DNA of 64,000 bases from DMER64 sp041654355 (GTDB lineage: Bacteria; Bacteroidota; Bacteroidia; Bacteroidales; UBA932), in assembly GCA_041654355.1 (NCBI GenBank), contig JBAZDQ010000006.1:11581-75580 (forward strand), written 5' to 3'. Numbering within the stretch: the stretch's first letter is position 1; each line of letters begins with the position of its first letter. Below, piece after piece: positions 1 through 7,249 of this stretch. A program made the translations under genes and the position numbers. Under the pieces are notes generated by a model. It was given only the letters and a program-made list of their open reading frames with translations, was not told the DNA's origin and did not search any database.

Positions 1-15
1 CGAATTATGCAATAG
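1..15 (+). CDS. C-terminal tail of an upstream gene, possibly atpD
   Basis: The first 15 bases read in frame as four codons and a TAG stop, five bases before the atpC start. In Bacteroidota the ATP synthase beta-subunit gene usually precedes atpC, so this may be the atpD tail. The identification rests only on gene order; four residues are too few to recognise. Confidence 0.3.
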   Translation, partial: RIMQ

Positions 16-20
16 CCGTT

Positions 21-278
21 ATGAAAGCACCGGTATATCTTCAGGTTATGTCTCCGGAGAAGGTCCTTTTTGAAGGGAATGTCTGTTTAGTGAGGTTCCC
101 CGGTAAAAAAGCCTCTTTTACTGTAATGAAGGATCATGCTCCCATAATGTCGCTGCTTAACAGGGGATATATCATGTACGAAGGAGAAATGGGAGACGGA
201 AAGATTCCCGTCAGCAGCGGATTCGTTCAAGTAAGAAACAACAAGGTGTACGCCTGTATTATACAGAAACTGTTATGA
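21..278 (+). CDS. atpC: ATP synthase epsilon subunit, short form
   Basis: Epsilon is part of the central stalk of F1 and couples rotation to catalysis. The 85-residue product has the N-terminal beta-sandwich pattern of the family (YLQVMSPEKVLFEG, then a VRFPG turn and a DHAPIMSLL segment). It ends where the C-terminal helical hairpin of longer epsilon subunits (about 130 residues) would begin, so the autoinhibitory helices known from other bacteria are absent. Short forms are common in Bacteroidota. Its stop overlaps the next start (ATGA), indicating translational coupling. Identity also follows from position at the head of atpB-E-F-H-A-G. Confidence 0.9.
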   Translation: MKAPVYLQVMSPEKVLFEGNVCLVRFPGKKASFTVMKDHAPIMSLLNRGYIMYEGEMGDGKIPVSSGFVQVRNNKVYACIIQKLL

Positions 279-670
279 TAAAAAAAATGATCACGGTACA
301 TATTACGACCATACTCCTGGTGGGAGGTATATGGGGATTGATCATGTACCTGTATATGCCTGAGTGGTGGTTCCCCGTGTATCCCGTTATTCCTGCCACG
401 TTTTTGCTGGTAGGTTTGCTGGAGATCCTGATGATGAAAAAAAGCAAAACCCAGAACGCCAAAATGCTCAACAGCATGTTGATGCAGCGTATTGTACGCT
501 GGGGTATCGTCCTGGTGATTCTTATTGTGTTAATAGGAGTGGCCCATCCTCCCAAAGCTTCCTTTATTATTAGTTTTATGGGGATGTTCATTACCTACAG
601 TTTTTTATCTATCTGGTTCCTTTTGGTTGATTGTAAGGAACAGAAAAAGATCAAGGAGAAAGAATCATAA
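275..670 (+). CDS. Four-helix membrane protein of the ATP synthase operon, AtpI-like position
   Basis: A 131-residue hydrophobic protein with about four predicted transmembrane helices and a lysine/glutamate-rich cytoplasmic tail (KEQKKIKEKES). It sits between the epsilon and a subunit genes, overlapping atpC by four bases and ending six bases before atpB. A small hydrophobic protein in this place recalls AtpI, an assembly factor for the c-ring, and Bacteroidota ATPase operons commonly carry such a gene here. I see no diagnostic AtpI motif, so a role in Fo assembly is inferred from context only. Confidence 0.7.
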   Translation: MIKKMITVHITTILLVGGIWGLIMYLYMPEWWFPVYPVIPATFLLVGLLEILMMKKSKTQNAKMLNSMLMQRIVRWGIVLVILIVLIGVAHPPKASFIISFMGMFITYSFLSIWFLLVDCKEQKKIKEKES

Positions 671-676
671 TTTATC

Positions 677-1795
677 ATGCAGGCAGCCCGCAGGTCCATA
701 TTGATCGTTTTATCGTTTGCTTTCGTTATGATGGCAGGCAGTCCTGCTTTGGTTGCTGCTCCCGCTCAGGAGAGACCTCCGGTAGATGTTAAGCATTTGA
801 TCCTGGAACACCTGAAAGATTCCTATCACTGGCATCTTTTTTCCACAGAGGAAAAAGACATCGGGATCCCTTTACCTGTAATTGTCCGCAGCCGGGAAAG
901 GGGCTGGTTTTTCTTTCTTTCTTCTCACCTGATGGAAAAAGAGGAATACGCAGGTTTCTATATTGCCGAAGAAGGCAGGTACGAAGGGAAACTGGTAGAA
1001 ACGGATTCGCAGGGTCAACAGCTCAGACCTTTAGACCTTTCCATAACCAAAGATGTGCTTGCCCTGTTTTTTTCCTGCGGATTGCTCATGTTCCTGGTTC
1101 TTGGCCTGGCAAAATGGTATAAGAAACAGGAAAAGAACGGGAAAACAGAAGCAGTTCCTTCCGGAGTGATGGGCGTTATGGAATGGTTCATCATGAGCAT
1201 TCACGACGGAATGATCAAAAAATGCGTAGGAAAGGATTACAAACGTTATGCGCCTTATTTGCTTACCGCATTTTTCTTCATTTTCCTGAACAATGTATTG
1301 GGCTTGATCCCTCTTTTCCCGGGTGGTGCCAACCTGACTGGCAACATTACCATTACCTTCGGTCTGGCTTTTTTTACCATGATAGCCGTAAATTTGTTCG
1401 GGAACAAAGCATACTGGAAAGAGATCCTGTGGCCGGATGTTCCGGTATTTATGAAAGTTCCTTTTCCCATTATGCAGGTCATTGAGTTTTTCGGGATACT
1501 GACCAAGCCCATGGCCCTGATGATCCGTTTGTTTGCCAATATTTTTGCCGGGCATATTATTATCCTGGCACTGACTTCTCTGGTTTTTCTGACGGTGGCT
1601 ATGGGGCCTGTAATAAATGTTTCCATGAGTGCGGTATCGGTGCTCTTTTCGGTATTCATGCTGGCCCTGGAACTGTTGGTGGCTTATATACAGGCGTATG
1701 TATTTACCATGCTCTCATCCATATTCATAGGGCTTTCCCGTCAGGGAACGCATAAAATCAGACCTGCCTGTGCCGTAGAGACGAATAAAGAATGA
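677..1795 (+). CDS. atpB: ATP synthase Fo subunit a
   Basis: Subunit a forms the two half-channels for ions in Fo. The 372-residue protein starts with a signal-like hydrophobic segment (about residues 8-28) followed by an extracytoplasmic domain of about 100 residues. That extension makes it longer than the roughly 270-residue E. coli protein and is typical of Bacteroidota. The membrane part follows (from about residue 130), with the essential arginine at about residue 284 in TKPMALMIRLFANIFAGH. It lies six bases after the small membrane protein gene and 25 bases before atpE. Confidence 0.95.
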   Translation: MQAARRSILIVLSFAFVMMAGSPALVAAPAQERPPVDVKHLILEHLKDSYHWHLFSTEEKDIGIPLPVIVRSRERGWFFFLSSHLMEKEEYAGFYIAEEGRYEGKLVETDSQGQQLRPLDLSITKDVLALFFSCGLLMFLVLGLAKWYKKQEKNGKTEAVPSGVMGVMEWFIMSIHDGMIKKCVGKDYKRYAPYLLTAFFFIFLNNVLGLIPLFPGGANLTGNITITFGLAFFTMIAVNLFGNKAYWKEILWPDVPVFMKVPFPIMQVIEFFGILTKPMALMIRLFANIFAGHIIILALTSLVFLTVAMGPVINVSMSAVSVLFSVFMLALELLVAYIQAYVFTMLSSIFIGLSRQGTHKIRPACAVETNKE

Positions 1796-1820
1796 AAATT
1801 TTATTTTAAACCATATTGTT

Positions 1821-2075
1821 ATGTTACTTTTTACTGTATTACAAGCCGCTGTGGCATCTGGCGATATTGCAAAATTAGGAGCCGTTTTTGCAGCAGCCAT
1901 TGTAGTTTTTGGTGCCGCCATGGGTATCGGAAAGATCGGAAGTGCCGCTATGGAGGCCATTGCACGTCAGCCGGAAGCGGCTGACGGGATCAGGATGTCT
2001 ATGATCATTATCGGGGCACTGGTGGAAGGCGTTTCCCTGTTTGCAATCATTGTCTGCCTGCTGGTGGCTTTGTAA
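1821..2075 (+). CDS. atpE: ATP synthase Fo subunit c
   Basis: The ring-forming proteolipid, 84 residues with two transmembrane helices and the conserved ARQPEA loop (residues 48-53). The ion-binding carboxylate is Glu69 in GALVEGVSLF. Against the Na+-binding pattern of Ilyobacter-type rings, the residue after Glu is Gly rather than Ser/Thr and the helix-1 glutamine position appears to be Ile36. This argues for proton rather than sodium coupling; that is an inference from a by-eye alignment. The gene lies between atpB and atpF. Confidence 0.95.
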   Translation: MLLFTVLQAAVASGDIAKLGAVFAAAIVVFGAAMGIGKIGSAAMEAIARQPEAADGIRMSMIIIGALVEGVSLFAIIVCLLVAL

Positions 2076-2087
2076 TTTATTTGTGTT

Positions 2088-2588
2088 ATGGATTTGATGA
2101 TTCCCGATTCCGGATTGTTGTTCTGGATGTTCATTGCTTTTGGCATCCTGTTCCTGGTGCTGGCCCGTTTCGGCTGGCCCCTGATTACCGGTGTGGTGGA
2201 ACGTCGCAACGAAAAAATTGAAAGAGCACTTGCCGATGCGGCCGCTGCCCGCAAATTGCTGGCCACACTGAAACAGCAGGAAGAAAAAATACTGCAACAA
2301 TCCCGCGACGAGCAGGCAAAAGTCATTGAACAGACGTCCCTGCTGCGTCAGCAACTCCTGGATGAAGCCCGGGAAGCAGCCCGTCATGAGAGCCGCCTTA
2401 TGGTGGACCGGGCACGGGCGCAAATAGAGAAAGAAAGAGACATGGCTATGCGGGAGGTCAAAGCTTATGTGGCCACACTTTCTGTTGAAGTAGCCGAAAA
2501 ATTACTCAAAAAACAATTGGATCCCGGTGTCAGGCAAATGGATCTTATCAACAGCCTGCTGGAGGAATCCGCAAAACCCCGGGCGTAA
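2088..2588 (+). CDS. atpF: ATP synthase Fo subunit b
   Basis: Peripheral-stalk subunit of 166 residues. One N-terminal transmembrane helix (about residues 8-28) is followed by a long charged helix rich in Ala, Glu, Arg and Gln (about residues 40-150), the usual dimerising stalk. The WPLITGVVERRNEKIERAL stretch after the membrane helix is family-typical. It starts 12 bases after atpE and ends four bases before atpH. Confidence 0.95.
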   Translation: MDLMIPDSGLLFWMFIAFGILFLVLARFGWPLITGVVERRNEKIERALADAAAARKLLATLKQQEEKILQQSRDEQAKVIEQTSLLRQQLLDEAREAARHESRLMVDRARAQIEKERDMAMREVKAYVATLSVEVAEKLLKKQLDPGVRQMDLINSLLEESAKPRA

Positions 2589-2592
2589 TCTT

Positions 2593-3150
2593 ATGAACAC
2601 AGGACCGATCGTTTCCCGTTATGCCGCTGCCTTGTTGTGTTATGCTACCGATACCGGAGCAGAACACGACGTGTACCGCATGATGAAACGGTTATCGGAA
2701 TATTTTGCTGAAGTTCCCGACCTGGAAAAAACGTTCTGTGACCGGATGGTCCCTGCCGGTAAGAGAAAAGATATGTTCCTGAATCTTTTCCGGGATCATT
2801 CACGCCATTCCTTACAGGTGTTGTCGGGATTCCTGGATCTGTTAATAAGACATCAAAGAGAACATGTGATCCGGTGGGTCAGCCTGCAGTATCTGGACAA
2901 ATACAGGAGAGAACATGGGATTACCAGCGGCGTATTGACGACGGTTGTGCCGGTTGACGAAAAAACGGCAGAGAAAATTAAGAAAGTCCTGGATCCGGAA
3001 CATCCCCAAAAGGTTGAACTGGACTTGAAACAGGACAAACAATTGATAGGAGGATTTTCACTCCGGGTAGGCATGAAGGTCTGGGACGCATCCCTGGCAG
3101 GCCGTATGAGAGAAGTGAGAAAAGCCTTTGGAATAAATGATAAACAGTAG
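2593..3150 (+). CDS. atpH: ATP synthase F1 delta subunit
   Basis: Delta joins the peripheral stalk to the top of F1. The 185-residue product opens with MNTGPIVSRYAAALLCYA, which matches the family start, so this ATG is chosen over an in-frame ATG 66 bases upstream that would overlap atpF heavily. The C-terminal part (VELDLKQDKQLIGGFSLRVG) matches the conserved delta/OSCP ending. It lies four bases after atpF and seven before the chosen atpA start. Confidence 0.92.
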   Translation: MNTGPIVSRYAAALLCYATDTGAEHDVYRMMKRLSEYFAEVPDLEKTFCDRMVPAGKRKDMFLNLFRDHSRHSLQVLSGFLDLLIRHQREHVIRWVSLQYLDKYRREHGITSGVLTTVVPVDEKTAEKIKKVLDPEHPQKVELDLKQDKQLIGGFSLRVGMKVWDASLAGRMREVRKAFGINDKQ

Positions 3151-3157
3151 ACGTGTT

Positions 3158-4732
3158 ATGTCAGATGTTATAAAACCTGCTGAAGTTACCCAGATATTGC
3201 GTATGCAACTGGAGGGACTTGACAACCGACCCCTTTATGAAGAAAAGGGCACGGTGCTTCAGGTAAGCGACGGCGTGGTCCGTATATACGGTCTGTACCA
3301 GGCCGAGTCCAATGAATTGCTTGAGTTCGACAACGGTATGATGGCCATTGTGATGAATCTGGAAGAGGACAACGTGGGGGCCGTATTGCTGGGACCCACA
3401 GACAGGATAAGGGAAGGAGACATGGTCAAACGGACGGGCCGTATTGCATCAATCCCGGTCAGCGAGAAATTATTGGGCAGGGTGGTAGATCCTCTGGGCA
3501 ATCCCCTGGACGGAAGGGGAGATATTCCCGGACCTTTCACCTCCATGCCTTTGGAAAGAAAAGCCCCCGGCGTGATCTTTCGCGAACCGGTATCCGAACC
3601 GCTTCAGACAGGAATAAAATCCATAGATGCCATGATCCCCATAGGCAGGGGCCAGCGGGAACTGATCATAGGCGACAGGCAAACCGGTAAGACCGCCATT
3701 GCCATAGATACGATTATCAATCAGAAATCCAATTTTCTGGCCGGAGATCCCGTTTATTGCATCTATGTGGCTATAGGCCAGAAAGGATCCACTGTGGCAT
3801 CCATTGTCAACACGCTGGAAAAACACGGGGCCATGGAATATACGACAATTATATCTGCAACAGCAGGAGATCCTGCTGCCTTACAGTATTTTGCGCCTTT
3901 TGCCGGAGCCGCCGTAGGCGAATATTTCCGCGATACAGGGCGCCATGCCCTGGTCGTATACGATGATCTGTCCAAGCAGGCAGTTTCCTATAGGGAAGTA
4001 TCCCTGATCCTGCGCAGGCCTTCGGGCCGGGAAGCCTATCCCGGGGATGTCTTCTACCTCCATTCACGTCTTTTGGAACGGGCAGCCAAGATCATCGCAC
4101 AGGATGAAGTGGCCTCACGTATGAACGACCTGCCCGAATCCCTGAAGGACAAAGTCAAAGGAGGCGGGTCGCTGACGGCCCTTCCCATCATTGAAACCCA
4201 GGCTGGCGATGTCTCGGCATACATTCCCACCAACGTGATATCCATTACAGACGGACAAATATTCCTGGATACCGACCTTTTCAATCAGGGAAACCGCCCT
4301 GCGGTGAATGTCGGTATTTCCGTATCCCGTGTGGGTGGTAATGCACAATTAAAAGCCATGAAAAAGGTGGCCGGAACCCTTAAGATCGACCAGGCACAAT
4401 ACCGGGAACTGGAATCTTTCTCCCGTTTTGGGGGCGATATGGATTCCTATACCGCTCGCATTCTGGATAAAGGACAGAAAAATTCGCAACTTCTTATACA
4501 GAAACAATACAACCCGCTGGAAGTAGGAAAACAGATAGCGTTGCTTTATTGCGGGACTCATGGCCTTTTAGGCAGGGTTCCTTTGGATAAGATCGTAGTA
4601 TTTGAGGACAAATTTCTTCATGTTTTAGAAAGCAGTCACCGCAAAACGGTGCTTGAACCCCTGAACAGGGGCGAAATAAACGAAGAAATAGCCTCGTTAA
4701 TTGAAAGTATAGCAGAACAAATTGCCGGATAA
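3158..4732 (+). CDS. atpA: ATP synthase F1 alpha subunit
   Basis: Non-catalytic nucleotide-binding subunit of F1, 524 residues. The Walker A motif GDRQTGKT lies at residues 172-179; the arginine-finger region (ISVSRVGGNAQ) is present further on. An ATG 21 bases upstream is in frame but overlaps atpH; MSDVIKPAEV is the better start because homologues begin with a similar short leader before the beta-barrel domain. It is followed two bases later by atpG. Confidence 0.97.
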   Translation: MSDVIKPAEVTQILRMQLEGLDNRPLYEEKGTVLQVSDGVVRIYGLYQAESNELLEFDNGMMAIVMNLEEDNVGAVLLGPTDRIREGDMVKRTGRIASIPVSEKLLGRVVDPLGNPLDGRGDIPGPFTSMPLERKAPGVIFREPVSEPLQTGIKSIDAMIPIGRGQRELIIGDRQTGKTAIAIDTIINQKSNFLAGDPVYCIYVAIGQKGSTVASIVNTLEKHGAMEYTTIISATAGDPAALQYFAPFAGAAVGEYFRDTGRHALVVYDDLSKQAVSYREVSLILRRPSGREAYPGDVFYLHSRLLERAAKIIAQDEVASRMNDLPESLKDKVKGGGSLTALPIIETQAGDVSAYIPTNVISITDGQIFLDTDLFNQGNRPAVNVGISVSRVGGNAQLKAMKKVAGTLKIDQAQYRELESFSRFGGDMDSYTARILDKGQKNSQLLIQKQYNPLEVGKQIALLYCGTHGLLGRVPLDKIVVFEDKFLHVLESSHRKTVLEPLNRGEINEEIASLIESIAEQIAG

Positions 4733-4734
4733 TC

Positions 4735-5715
4735 ATGCCGTCTTTAAGGGAAATAAAAAGAAGGATTAACTCCATCAAAAAAACGCAAAAGATTACCGAA
4801 GCCATGCAGCGGGTATCTTCCGCAAAACTCCACAAGGCACAGACAGCACTGGGTTATATGCTTCCCTACGAAGAACGTCTGCATTATATGCTGCTTACGT
4901 TCATACATGAGGAACGTTACATGTATGAACACGGGTATCCCAAGGGAATGCACACCCTCCGCCAGACTCCCTTTGCCCTTGCCAGGCCCATTAAATACGT
5001 GTCGATTATCTTCATGGCTTCTGATACAGGGCTTTGCGGGGCGTACAATGCCAACATGGAGAAAAAGCTTCATGAGGTGCTGGACGAATACGCACACCTG
5101 CCCCGTGAAAACATTACCCTGTACCCGGTGGGCATAAAAATGCTGGAAGCTGCCAGGAAAACGGGATGTATTGTCTGTGACAGTTTTACAGACCTTATAT
5201 CACGTCCCGATTATTTGTCTTGCGAACGTCTTTCCAAAAGACTGGGGATCGGTTACATACGGGGAAGTGTAGATAAGGCCGAGTTGGTCTTTTACCATTT
5301 CAAAAGCATGGCCGTGCAAATCCTTCAAAGGGACACTTTCCTGCCTTTTCAGTCCGAACTGGTAAAAAGTTCCAATCCCTCCTTTGGTCGTGAGTTAAGA
5401 GGTAAACAGGGGTTGATCATTCCACAGGAATACCCTATTGAGGAATTGAATCCGGAATATTTCGAAAACTATATCATAGAACCTTCCCGTCAGGAGCTCA
5501 TAGACAATCTGTTACCCAAGGTGCTTCGTTTCCAGATTTACCGATCTGTACTGGATGCCAATGCCTCTGAGCACGCTGCCAGAACCATGGCCATGAAAGC
5601 GGCTTCTGAAAATGCAAAGGATCTGGTACGTGATCTTACCCTTCAGTACAATAAAAGCCGCCAGCAGGCCATTACTTCAGAAATACTTGATATTTTGTCG
5701 GGTTCACTCAGGTAG
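4735..5715 (+). CDS. atpG: ATP synthase F1 gamma subunit
   Basis: Central rotor shaft, 326 residues, longer than the common 285-295. The N-terminal helix (LREIKRRINSIKKTQKITEAM) and the C-terminal helix (ASEHAARTMAMKAASENAKD, then LTLQYNKSRQQAITSEI) are unmistakable. Extra length lies in the central Rossmann-like part. No beta (atpD) gene follows, so beta must lie upstream of the window, the usual Bacteroidota arrangement. The stop is three bases from the stop of hpf on the other strand. Confidence 0.96.
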   Translation: MPSLREIKRRINSIKKTQKITEAMQRVSSAKLHKAQTALGYMLPYEERLHYMLLTFIHEERYMYEHGYPKGMHTLRQTPFALARPIKYVSIIFMASDTGLCGAYNANMEKKLHEVLDEYAHLPRENITLYPVGIKMLEAARKTGCIVCDSFTDLISRPDYLSCERLSKRLGIGYIRGSVDKAELVFYHFKSMAVQILQRDTFLPFQSELVKSSNPSFGRELRGKQGLIIPQEYPIEELNPEYFENYIIEPSRQELIDNLLPKVLRFQIYRSVLDANASEHAARTMAMKAASENAKDLVRDLTLQYNKSRQQAITSEILDILSGSLR

Positions 5716-5718
5716 GAA

Positions 5719-6012
5719 TTAGACTCCCCGCTTTTTTTCTTTTGTTTTAACCAGGTTTTCTTTTAATATATCCACACCTGTAGATACGGCTTCTTCAAAA
5801 GTCGGACAAGTGCGTTCCGCCATCAGATCATTACCGGGTACTTTTACACGAATGGTGGCTTTTTTATTGTCGTGGCCGGGTACCAGCGAGAGCGTCACCT
5901 CTGCTCCCATAATGGCATCAAAGAATCTATCCAGTTTCCCTACTTTTTCTTGTATAAAATCAAGCAGTTTCCTGTCTGCATCAAATTTGACGGATTCAAC
6001 CTTAATGTCCAT
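5719..6012 (-). CDS. hpf: Ribosome hibernation-promoting factor, short form
   Basis: A 97-residue HPF/RaiA-type protein that binds the 30S decoding region in stationary phase. The fold is recognisable from MDIKVESVKFDADRKLLDFI, the Asp/Arg helix region KLDRFFDAIMGAEVTL, and the CPTFEEAVSTGVDILK helix. The C-terminal dimerisation domain of long HPF is absent. It lies downstream of xerC with a 44-base gap. Unlike neighbouring genes it has a clear Shine-Dalgarno six bases before the ATG, which fixes the start and may tie its translation to ribosome state. Confidence 0.93.
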   Translation of the reverse strand: MDIKVESVKFDADRKLLDFIQEKVGKLDRFFDAIMGAEVTLSLVPGHDNKKATIRVKVPGNDLMAERTCPTFEEAVSTGVDILKENLVKTKEKKRGV

Positions 6013-6018
6013 GATATA

Positions 6019-6023
6019 CCTCC
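6019..6023 (-). promoter_or_regulatory. Strong Shine-Dalgarno of hpf
   Basis: On the minus strand GGAGG (followed by T) sits six bases before the hpf ATG, an ideal SD spacing. Most genes in this window have A/T-rich upstream sequences with no SD, as expected for Bacteroidota, so this site stands out. Confidence 0.8.
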
Positions 6024-6056
6024 ATTTTTATTGTTAATAAATTGGCTTCCGCGATT

Positions 6057-6920
6057 TTATGCCCGTGGATGAGCCTTTTTGTATGCTTTTTTCAGTACTT
6101 CAAACGAATTGTGTGTATACACCTGTGTTGCGGCAAGGGATGTGTGACCCAGCAATTCCTTAATGCTGTTCAGATCCGCTCCCCTGTTTAGCAAATGTGT
6201 TGCCAGAGAATGGCGCAGCACATGCGGGCTTTTTTTCCCGGTGAATGCAGGTTCACGCGATAATTCTTTGTGTACCATCTTGCTAACGGTTGTCAGTGCC
6301 AGTTGATCTCCGTTCTTCCGGCTGAAAAGCCATGGAGACGGCACCTTTCTTTCTTCCAGGAAGCGTTGCAAATCCCGGACCATCTCTTCACTAAGGGGAA
6401 CATCTCTTTCTTTATTTCCCTTACCGCGAACCCGGAGCAGGGAACGTTCAAAATCCAGGTCCCGGACACGTATCCCTGCCAGTTCCGCACGCCGGATACC
6501 CGTGGCATACAGCAAATGGATCATGACCGATACAGGAGTAGGGGAATTTTCCTTATGATCTATCCAGGCATTGATACTTGTTTGGGAATAGAATTCCGGT
6601 ATCCTGCGTCCTTTTTTTGGCCGGACCAGTAATTTCAGGGGATTGTCCCTGAGTTTTCCTTTTTTGATCAGGTAGTTGCAAAAAGAGCTTAATGCAGACA
6701 GCCGCTGGTATACGGTGGAAGGACTCAAACCCAGCTCCAGCAGGGAACTTGTATAGGCCCTCAGAGAAGTCAGTGTCACCTGTTCCATGGGATTGTCTTC
6801 CCCCTGAAAATCCATAAACTTATAAAAGTCTTTAATCGCCTGACCATAAATGGATTGGGTGCGTTCGGAATAACGTTTTTGTACCCTCAGGAAGTCTATG
6901 AATTCACTCCTTTCCATCAT
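6057..6920 (-). CDS. xerC: Tyrosine recombinase, XerC/XerD family
   Basis: Site-specific recombinase of 287 residues with an N-terminal SAM-like DNA-binding domain (about 1-90) and a C-terminal catalytic domain. The catalytic set is visible: Arg in GIRRAELAG, Lys in VRGKGNKERDVP, HVLRHSLATHLL, and HTSLAATQVYTH with the Tyr nucleophile. It is likely a chromosome-dimer-resolution recombinase rather than a phage integrase, since it lies between rpsU and hpf, a familiar Bacteroidota neighbourhood, with no att sites or phage genes. The start is one of two adjacent ATGs (6920 or 6917); a TTG further upstream falls inside a -7 box. Confidence 0.92.
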   Translation of the reverse strand: MMERSEFIDFLRVQKRYSERTQSIYGQAIKDFYKFMDFQGEDNPMEQVTLTSLRAYTSSLLELGLSPSTVYQRLSALSSFCNYLIKKGKLRDNPLKLLVRPKKGRRIPEFYSQTSINAWIDHKENSPTPVSVMIHLLYATGIRRAELAGIRVRDLDFERSLLRVRGKGNKERDVPLSEEMVRDLQRFLEERKVPSPWLFSRKNGDQLALTTVSKMVHKELSREPAFTGKKSPHVLRHSLATHLLNRGADLNSIKELLGHTSLAATQVYTHNSFEVLKKAYKKAHPRA

Positions 6921-6923
6921 ACA

Positions 6924-6931
6924 CAAATATA
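6924..6931 (-). promoter_or_regulatory. Candidate -7 box for xerC
   Basis: TATATTTG matches the Bacteroidota -7 consensus TAnnTTTG. It ends three bases before the first xerC ATG, so the transcript would start at or inside the start codon. No TTTG is seen at the -33 distance, where the rpsU terminator hairpin lies, so support is partial. Confidence 0.45.
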
Positions 6932-6959
6932 CAAAAAAAAACGAGGATTATTCCTCGTT
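6932..6959 (-). terminator. Intrinsic terminator of rpsU
   Basis: On the minus strand an 8-bp perfect stem (AACGAGGA pairing with TCCTCGTT) with a four-base loop is followed directly by a run of T. The rpsU stop codon lies in the loop region. This is the only classical intrinsic terminator found in the window; it separates rpsU from xerC. Confidence 0.8.
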
Positions 6960-7139
6960 ATTTTGTAAGCGTTCTTTGTAGATAGCTTTCTTTTTTTGCT
7001 CTCTCTTGGTAACAGAAGGTTTGGTGAAAGATTGACGGCCCCTGAGTTCGCGTACAATCCCGGTTTTTTCAAACTTGCGTTTGAATTTTTTTAAAGCACG
7101 TTCTATGTTTTCGCCTTCCTTAATCGGTACAATGATCAT
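6948..7139 (-). CDS. rpsU: 30S ribosomal protein bS21
   Basis: Small basic ribosomal protein of 63 residues starting MIIVPIKEGENIERALKKF, with the conserved FKRKFEKTG and KPSVTKREQKKK segments. A GTG four codons upstream is in frame but overlaps the SD, so the ATG is preferred. In Bacteroidota bS21 takes part in occluding the anti-SD of 16S rRNA. This gene carries an exceptionally strong SD itself, which fits the autoregulation described in Flavobacterium. It has its own promoter and terminator, so it is probably monocistronic. Confidence 0.95.
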   Translation of the reverse strand: MIIVPIKEGENIERALKKFKRKFEKTGIVRELRGRQSFTKPSVTKREQKKKAIYKERLQNNEE

Positions 7140-7147
7140 ATTTACAG

Positions 7148-7158
7148 ACACCTCCTTT
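7148..7158 (-). promoter_or_regulatory. Extended Shine-Dalgarno of rpsU
   Basis: The minus strand reads AAAGGAGGTGT, complementary over about 10-11 bases to the 3' end of 16S rRNA (CACCUCCUUU core). The GGAGG core ends 11 bases before the ATG, a rather long spacing. Almost all other genes here lack an SD. Confidence 0.8.
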
Positions 7159-7170
7159 TGTTACGGGGTG

Positions 7171-7200
7171 CAAAAGTAGATAAAAAAATGGGAAATCAAA
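7171..7200 (-). promoter_or_regulatory. Promoter of rpsU
   Basis: On the minus strand TTTG (7200-7197) and TACTTTTG (7178-7171) are separated by 18 bases. This matches the Bacteroidota sigma-ABfr pattern of a -33 TTTG and -7 TAnnTTTG. The predicted start leaves a leader of about 25 bases that contains the SD. Confidence 0.65.
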
Positions 7201-7210
7201 GCGTAACCTG

Positions 7211-7218
7211 TATATTTG
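7211..7218 (+). promoter_or_regulatory. Candidate -7 box for hutU
   Basis: TATATTTG matches TAnnTTTG, 31 bases before the hutU ATG. No good -33 element is visible at the expected distance. Confidence 0.45.
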
Positions 7219-7249
7219 TGAGCAAATTTTATAATATTTATTTCAAATC

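Noticed and set aside
1031..1555. Long minus-strand reading frame inside atpB
   Set aside because: It mirrors a well-supported gene, has no recognisable domain, and its composition follows the shadow of the atpB codons. The same applies to 7733-8398, 28125-28748, 37842-38618 and 26383-27021.
6057..6920. xerC as integrase of a mobile element
   Set aside because: No attachment-site repeats, phage or transfer genes lie around it, and rpsU-xerC-hpf is a housekeeping arrangement.
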